The notes under the pieces: generated by a model
Databases searched by the model: none
What the model was told of the DNA's origin: nothing
What the model saw: the letters and a program-made list of their open reading frames with translations, nothing else
Source of the DNA: Trametes villosa
Taxonomy: Eukaryota; Basidiomycota; Agaricomycetes; Polyporales; Polyporaceae
Direction of reading: 5' to 3'
Length of the DNA: 64,000 nucleotides
NCBI GenBank assembly: GCA_002964805.2
Contig: PUDQ02000143.1
Location: 568,001 to 632,000, forward strand
Shown: piece by piece, positions 57,622 through 64,000 of the stretch
Layout of the letters: the number at the start of each line of letters is the position of its first letter
Numbering within the stretch: the stretch's first letter is position 1
Program-made: the position numbers and the translations under genes

Positions 57622-59857
57622 ATGTCGGACTACCAGCCATTGAAGGACCTCTCCAGCACCATGCTGGTTCCGACGACGTCTGCCCTTCATAGCCGCTATG
57701 CGAACCGGAAGCAGTTAGTGCCACCATCCCTCGGTGGCGCACATTCCGCTCATCTACTATCATTCAGGAGCACGCCCAGCAACATGGTCATCATGCCGGG
57801 CCAGTTTTCTTACGCGGGAGAGTCAGAGTAAGTGGCTTAAACTATTCGGACATTTCAAAAGTGCATCCGGACTCGGGGGGGCTAAGATCTCGAGATTGCC
57901 TCGAATCGCCTCGAAATCACCCTCGACCCGCTTCGAATAACCCTCGTCTTACCGGAGAGTCTGGGATGGATGAGTTGCCCCGACTTGCCCTTCCGAATTC
58001 TTGCGAGGCATCTCAGAAAGTCCTGTCCGCTGGAGTAGCCGTTCGGGGCACCCTCATGAAGGCTGCTCCAGGGGGGTAGCTAGCCCAACCCGCATCAGTG
58101 ATGCCCTTCAGTGTGCCGCTAGCGGCGCGCAACGGCGCAACGGTGCAGTGCAGTGCGAGCAGCGGGCGGACGCCTTGTTGACAGTCGGCAGCGTTGACAG
58201 TTCTCAGGCATCTCGAGTATTTGTCTTGCCGCCCGAGGCGGTCCAGATGCGTTTTGCTTCTCCGATATTACGATATGGTCTTCGCGCTGAGATCCAGTAG
58301 TTGGAACTAACATCTCTCACAGACCGCGATACCTCCCTCAAGGATGGTCGTCGTACGTTCAGCCGGAAGGGCAGCTCTACTTCGCCCGCGAAGGCTCGCC
58401 CCGCATGGTCACCGACGCGTACATCTACTCCACCGTTACCCAGGAGAAGGTGCTACGCTTCGCAGCGGTGGTGGAGAAAGTCATCGACGCCAAGCAGATC
58501 AGCCTCCCCGACACCGTGGAGGTCTACCTGACGCCGTCGGAAACGGAGGACAAATGCTTCTACTACGTCGCTGATCATGCGTCGCGTACGCTCTTCTGGT
58601 TTGAGGCGGCCGATCTCGACGAGCTCTCCATCCCGGACGTCGTGTCAGAGTCTCATCTGCGTGCTGCCATGGGCGACCTCTACTGGCAGCATGTGGAGCA
58701 ATTCCCCTCGCACAGCCCGCGCGGCCTCTCTCTTGCAGTGGACGACTTGATTGCCCTCTTCATCTACGGCCAGGGCGACCATATGACGTCCGACAACTCG
58801 ACGTTCCCTTACGTCGCCAAGGAGTGCAAGAACGCCATCCGCATGCTCGAGGGCGCCCAGCAGAGGCTCGACCACTCTGCTTCTATCTCCATCGTGGCAC
58901 GCCTGTGGGTTGTCATTTGTGAGTATCCGATGCGCGCCCCCTGTTTGTTAGTGACACATGCTCATCGTGTTTCCAGCACGCCACCGCCTGCAGACGCACT
59001 ACGCGCAGGAGCGCGTGCGCCTGAACCGCGACCAGCTGATCTTGGCCCTGCCCGAGACGCCGCGCGGCCGGCTCTTCGCTGCGACCTCGCGCGTGCTCCT
59101 CGGCCTCCCAGAGGCGTACGCGGAGAAGCTCGACCGCCTCTTCGCAGACGAGATCGTCTACGTGCACCCCTGGCGCGAGTTCGCGGGTCAATGTCGCGCA
59201 GAGTGGCAGCAGTATACATCGTGGGTGCGTAGCCTCGGCTCATCCTCACATGCGTGCGCCCGCTGACGTGACTCTCTGCCTCGTGATCAGTCCCTAGGCC
59301 TTGCGATGTGAGTCTTCCGCAGCCGATCGCTGTCACTGTCGCGCAGCTGCTGACCGGTGTTTCTGTTACAGCCTCAACGTGCTCATGCTCGCGTTCGCGC
59401 CCCTCTCGAGCCCTATCGCAGGCGCCTCGCTGATCTGCTGCGCGATGGCCCTCGTCAGTGGCCTCACGCTCCTCCTCTCTTACGACGGCGCGGACACGTG
59501 GTGCGCGGAACAAGCGGTGCGCCTTCCCTCCTCCCTTTAAATATGACGTTTCTGACATTTGGTTGCTGTGTTCTGTAGTGCGCGTGCCTCCACTCGTTGA
59601 AGCGCGCTTCCCCGGGGTTCAAGCGCACCGGGCTCGCCTTCGCCGCGCCCCGCGCTGCGTTCATATGGGCGGCGTTCATCGCGTCGTGCCAGGCGCTCTT
59701 CTGGCTGCAACGCGCGATGGGCGTGTTCGCGCTCGCCGCGCTCGTCGGCGTCGTGCTCGTGGCGCGCATGCCGTGGGCCCGGTGGGCCCGGGGAGCGTGC
59801 AGTTGCCTCCCGCGGTGTCGCCGCGACAGGGAAGCGGACGTCATCTCGAAGGTCTAA
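57622..59857 (+). CDS. Unknown membrane protein family, member c (split WW-like module plus TM region)
   Basis: Six exons give 496 aa: 57622-57827, 58323-58918, 58977-59224, 59291-59307, 59372-59516, 59579-59857. After a 68-residue N-terminus comes YLPQGWSSYVQPEGQLYF (72-89), then CFYYVADHASRTLFWF (147-162) and LYWQHVEQFPSHSPR. An alpha-helical middle has HRLQTHYAQERVRLNRDQ. The C-terminal membrane part includes ILNVLMLAFAPLSS, GASLICCAMALVSGLTLLL, FIWAAFIASCQALFW and VFALAALVGVVLV, then a short basic tail. It is shorter than members a and b, mainly at the N-terminus, and has fewer introns. Intron 1 is about 495 nt. Function unknown; membrane location is inferred from the helices. Confidence 0.78.
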
Positions 59858-60414
59858 GAATGCAACAATCACCCTGCGACGTCAAGAGGAGAGCGGTGGT
59901 CACGGATCTGCTGCGATATTGGATAGAAGGACCCCCCCGTCACGCCGGACACGCCATGCTATGTCTACGAGGTTTGTACACGTCTGCGAGGAGAGGGATA
60001 CCCTGCTGTAGCTTAGCTGATGTTCGTCGGTGCTGTACTAGAAGAAGAGATATATACCGGCGCGAATATCTCGTCGGGCTCGACGGAGCTGTGGCGGTGC
60101 GCGGGGTGGCGGTGCGGGCGTTGAGTAGCAGGGCTCCTGCGGGCCGCTCGACTATCTGGGATCGCTCGAGATCTTCCGGATGGATTGACGGACTCTGCGT
60201 CGAGAGTATGGTCTAGTTTGGCGCTGGACGGCGGAGGGTGGTGAGGTGGGAGACTCGGGAGGTGGGCTCGGGACTCAGGCCTCAGGGGGGGCACTCGGGG
60301 GACACTCGCACTCGACAGTAGGAGCTCAAAAACACTCGAATTCGGGCGTACTGCTACGGCTACTACTGGGCGACATGCGGGAAACGGACAGCCAGCCGCG
60401 AGCAGCCGCATTCC

Positions 60415-62700
60415 GCCTCCGCGCACTTCGCGCAGACGGGCGCTTATTCGGACGTCTCTGCGCGAACTCGCAGCTCCTCCTCCGCCGTTCTCCTTCGCTC
60501 CGCGACGACCGCCCGCCCTCTCCCGCCCGCCCTTCTCCCCGGTCCGCCTTCTGCGCGTTCTCCTGCACACGACGACGCGGAAATCGCTGTCCGGGAGGCC
60601 GTCAGCAAGAAGGCCGGATCTGCGAAATCCGAAAAGGCACGTACTTTGCCGCAAACGGCGCACGCGACCGGTAACAGCCCCGCCGCGTCCGATCCCCCGA
60701 TGTGGGGGTTCCCGCCGTGCCCCCAGCGTCGCCTCGGCGGTACACCAGGCTCCCGTCGTGGCCAGGCGGCTGGACGGCGGCGACGGAGGAAAGACTTGGG
60801 TGCGGCCGGAAAGCGCGTGCGGAAGCCGGGAGACGACTTCGCGCACTCGAGCATACACGGGCGTCTATTGCGACGGACGCGGATTCACAGAGTCTTGCCC
60901 CGTCTTCGACTCGACGTCTGCGGTCTGTCTTCGCACGCTCACCAGCATCCTCCCCGTGGCGGCGCGACCTCCGGCTGCCCGACGGCACGACCTGTGCAGT
61001 CCGGAAGGCAAGTGAGGACCCGGGAGCCATCTAAGCGAAACAAGTACGTACCTCCGTTGCGAACTCGCCTGTGGCCGGAATACCATGCCGCTCAGTCATT
61101 TCGCCCCCGGATGCTCTTGCTATGCGCCCGGAACGCTCGCGGCGCGCTCCGAGAGAGGTCACAGCGTCGGCACAAGGGCTGCACAGTGCCGCCGGCTGTC
61201 AGGTCAGTTGCGGGTCGAATATCCGGAAGTCGAACGCAAGCGGCAGGGATGAGACCGGGAAGGGCCCTCCGCCATAAATCAGCCGCGCGGAGGGCGACGA
61301 GCAAGCGCGAACCGGCTTCGCGCACGTCGACAGAGACGGGCGCCTATCCTGACGCGACGCGAACTCGAGCCCCGCGCCGCCTTCTCCCTCTGCGTCTGCC
61401 GCCTGCCCAGGGGCTTCTTATCTCTCCAAGTAAGCTATTCCGTTTACTCAATAAGAAAGGTCAGTAACAGGCTGGAACTGACGTGAGACGGAAATGGCAC
61501 GTACCTCCTTGGCCTTGAGCTCCCGCCCGGTAGTGAGCGCTGCCATCCATACCGACGTGCAGCTGGGCGGCCCTGAAGCCCTCGATGCACGCCCGTGTCG
61601 TGCCGTGAGTGGTATGAGTGCCCGGGTGAGAACCGAACGTGCTCGGTGTCGGAGAGGTGCCCCCCGGCTGCGAGATGTCCCCCAAGTGGTCGTTCCGGGT
61701 TGAGATGGGAGCGGGACTACCCGCAAAACGGGTGGCGGCGGTCGAATACGCGGAGAGCGTGCCGGATGGATCTTCGCGGACGTCGCGCAGAACGGGCGCC
61801 TATCTCGACGCAGCTCGAGTCCGCAGAGTCTCGAGCGTCGCCGCGCCGCTACGTCCGTCCCGCCACCATCTCCCTCCGCCCGGAACCGCAGAATGCGGCT
61901 CAGGTGTGCCTCTCGCGGTAGGTGCCGTTGCCGCATCTTGAAACAGCCCCCCGTGATCTGCAACAAACAATTAGGTCAGTCGGCCGGCGGGAGCACGTAG
62001 AGATAGGCAACGTACGTGCCAACATTCCGCATCCCACTCATCGCCATCGAGTTAGGTGAATTCGCGACCCACACCCGCCTTCTTTCTCCTCGGGAAGCGC
62101 GCTCGGGGCGCTGGATGGCCGTACTCCGCGGAGTGCCGCCATGGCTGATGGGACTTGCAGAGGTAGAGGCCCGGTGTGCGCGCCGCGTGCCCGGATGAGA
62201 GTTCCCCGCGTAGAATGAGCGGGGAGATGTGGGAGGGCGAAGTGGTGGCCGCCGGCGGTGATGGAAGAGCGCAAGAGTGGCGCGCGAGGAACTTCGCGCA
62301 TCCAGGCAAGCGTGGGCGCCTAATGTCTCCAAGAGGCTCGAGCGCGAGACTTTGACGTCCGCGGCGTGCCTTCAATCCGCCCACGACCGCCGTGCCACCT
62401 CGTTCGCGCGCGGGCGCGCCGAGGTTCGACTTGACGGGCATACCAACGAGCTCGGCCGGCCATTCTGTGTGCTCAGAGCCGTCAGCGACAGCTCCGCCAT
62501 GCTTCGCGTCTGTGGCGCCGAACCGGGCGGTCAGCCAGAAGCTCGAGTTCGCGAGCGACGAATCCGGTATGTACCTTGTCTCCGGAGAGCGGCTGACCTG
62601 CAACGAATGCTAGGGCCTCGCGCTGCACCGTCCAGACCCGGCTTCGGCCGACAAGTGGACAATGAGCGTGTGTGAGTGGACGTAGGCGAAATGCGGGCGT
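60415..62700. repeat. Degenerate tandem repeat, period about 0.4-0.5 kb
   Basis: Related blocks start near 60426, 60837, 61316, 61774 and 62291. Each opens with TTCGCGCA or TTCGCGGA and then (A)CGGGCGCCTAT-like sequence. In four of them an ACGTAC-containing string follows (near 60636, 61045, 61500, 62012). Alignment was by eye only and the unit borders are uncertain. Confidence 0.45.
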
Positions 62701-63918
62701 ACCGTGCGACGCGTGGAAACCATCTTCGCGCGGCGCGCGTCGGGGCAACTGCGAGCCCAGCGTGCGACTACCGCCGTGCACCGCGCTCTCCGCCCCGCTC
62801 ACAACCGCCCTTCACCCTCCCCTGCTCGCAGTCGCCTTCGTGGTTGCCTTTAGACGGCTTGGCGCCGCCCCGGTGCCGCCTTGTGTGCTACAGCGCGAGA
62901 TCCGCAAGCCGCAACGCCAGACAAGTCAGCATATGGCCGGAGGCTCCAGATGAAGGATGGGGTACGTACTCGTTTACATCTCGAGCGAGCTTGCAAGCTC
63001 ACCGTGCCTTCAAGCACTAGATCCAGCAGAGCTCCATCGTTCCGGAGCACCGGGGCAGATGCACACGAAGGGCATGGGCGGGGCGGAGCGCGTGGACAAC
63101 GTGCCGAGAGCTGGCCACCCGCATCGACAGGGATGCGGGTGTTCCGGCTCTCGGGCTGGTGTCTCTGCCCGTGTGTCCCCCCACCCGACCGTCATCACCT
63201 GTCCCCTGCTCTGCAGACACGTTGGCGCGGGTCCGTCCCAGACGCAGGCGGGTTGATAGGGTCAACGGGGAGCGACAGGAAGCGGCGAGGGCGGATGGCA
63301 GCGGTACGTACCTGGAGACGATCTCCGTCCCGCTGTTGGGCCGCCCGTCGTGAGCGTGTTCGTAGGGCGGGGACGGCGGGGTGCTTGAGGTGGTGCTCCA
63401 GCGGGGAGGCCGCCAGCGGGCCTGGTCGGAGCGGGGCTCGTGCAGGGAGGAGGGGCGGGTGAAGGAGGAGGGGTGCACGGGGCGAGGGAGAGCGCAGGGT
63501 CTGTGCGCGCGGTGCAGTTTTGCTGCCCGCCGGACAGACCCTCAAACGCACGCGGCCCTGACCGCACCCGGGCAGGGCGGCGAGGTGAGCTGCGGTGCAG
63601 CGTCGCTTGTGCGCCTTAGGCGGTCGCGCTGGGGACGCCTCCGCCCGCGCTCGCCCCGCGACGGTGGGAACCCGCACATCATGTATCAGTACATTACTTA
63701 TTGTCAGACCAATCATATTCTGCTCCATCTGCATGCATCAATATCCAGCTGGCCCTGTAGTAAGCCCATGATCCTTAGAATAGTGTGACACATCCGGGCG
63801 GCATCTAGATGCCCATGAAACATCTCTTTTTCTCATTCCGTAATTCCACCCGTAAGCTCAGTCGCACACCGGGCCGTCGCCTTTTGCGCCATCCCCTTTC
63901 TCAGTGAAACCCCTTACT

Positions 63919-63998
63919 CAGAAGTGGAGGGAACAGGAATACCGGTGTGAGCAGCACAGTGCTCTTCACACCCTTATTCCTAGTCTCCTCCACTTCTG
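63919..63998. repeat. 80-nt imperfect palindrome at the window edge
   Basis: CAGAAGTGGAGG at 63919-63930 is exactly complementary to CCTCCACTTCTG at 63987-63998. Inside, AGGAATACCGGTGTGA pairs imperfectly with TCACACCCTTATTCCT. The whole could fold into one long hairpin or be the end of an inverted-repeat element. Confidence 0.75.
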
Positions 63999-64000
63999 CC

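Larger units (their letters stand above)
59858..64000. other. Gene-poor GC-rich region to the window end
   Basis: About 4.1 kb. Very long frames overlap on both strands because of the GC content; none has a recognisable domain. Between about 60.4 and 62.4 kb a motif of the type TTCGCG...GACGGGCGCCTAT recurs, followed by ACGTAC some 200 nt later, at roughly 0.4-0.5 kb spacing. This suggests an old degenerate tandem array. From about 63680 the sequence turns AT-richer and ends in a palindrome. Confidence 0.45.

Noticed and set aside
60013..63734. Many long open frames on both strands
   Set aside because: They overlap each other in several frames, have biased composition and no recognisable motif; explained by GC content and the degenerate repeat.

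Overview
The window reads as nuclear DNA of a filamentous basidiomycete (Agaricomycetes-like). It is GC-rich, and its genes are cut by many short GT-AG introns, mostly 45-65 nt, with very small exons. TATA boxes lie about 50-110 nt upstream of several start codons. Protein families typical of wood- or litter-associated basidiomycetes are present. All gene models were spliced by hand by following reading frame across canonical introns. Every multi-exon model reported as intact sums to a whole number of codons.

Layout, left to right. 1-1457 (-): the 5' part of a cytochrome P450, cut by the window edge. 3910-6338 (-): a PAQR/hemolysin-III-like seven-helix protein. 7157-8001 (-): a basic, KEN-box-bearing nuclear-type protein. 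8933-10356 (+): an Aly/REF mRNA-export factor. 11006-13374 (+): a secreted type-B carboxylesterase/lipase. 13875-16419 and 18043-20542 (-): two tandem tannase/feruloyl esterase paralogues with identical 14-exon structure, separated by a decayed BTB/POZ gene. 21777-23435 (+): a flavin-containing monooxygenase. 24038-24599 (-): a small unknown protein. 24880-24973 (-): an intron-containing tRNA-Ser(GCU). 25176-28207 (+): an Afi1-type DENN protein. 28581-31274 (-): unknown membrane protein, family member a. 31949-36260 (-): coatomer alpha. 37487-38852 and about 39845-40945 (+): two F-box/LRR-type proteins. 42883-44694 (-): a type I metacaspase. 45765-46686 (+): an unknown conserved protein. 47585-50583 (-): family member b. 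50922-51683 (-): an NDUFAF2/B17.2L-like complex I assembly factor. 52094-54244 (+): the proteasome lid subunit Rpn3. 57622-59857 (+): family member c. Gene-poor, GC-rich, repeat-bearing DNA follows to the right end, which closes with an imperfect 80-nt palindrome.

Functionally the window mixes housekeeping genes (COPI coat, proteasome, mRNA export, complex I assembly, polarity/vesicle traffic) with accessory genes. The accessory set includes secreted esterases that could act on plant phenolic esters, two oxygenases, and fast-evolving F-box and BTB genes.

The two most unusual things are these. First, the esterase pair keeps a 4-nt micro-exon whose first base completes the cysteine codon of the catalytic CS-D-HC motif. 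Second, three dispersed paralogues (a, b, c) of an apparently undescribed family join a split WW-like N-terminal module to a C-terminal membrane region.
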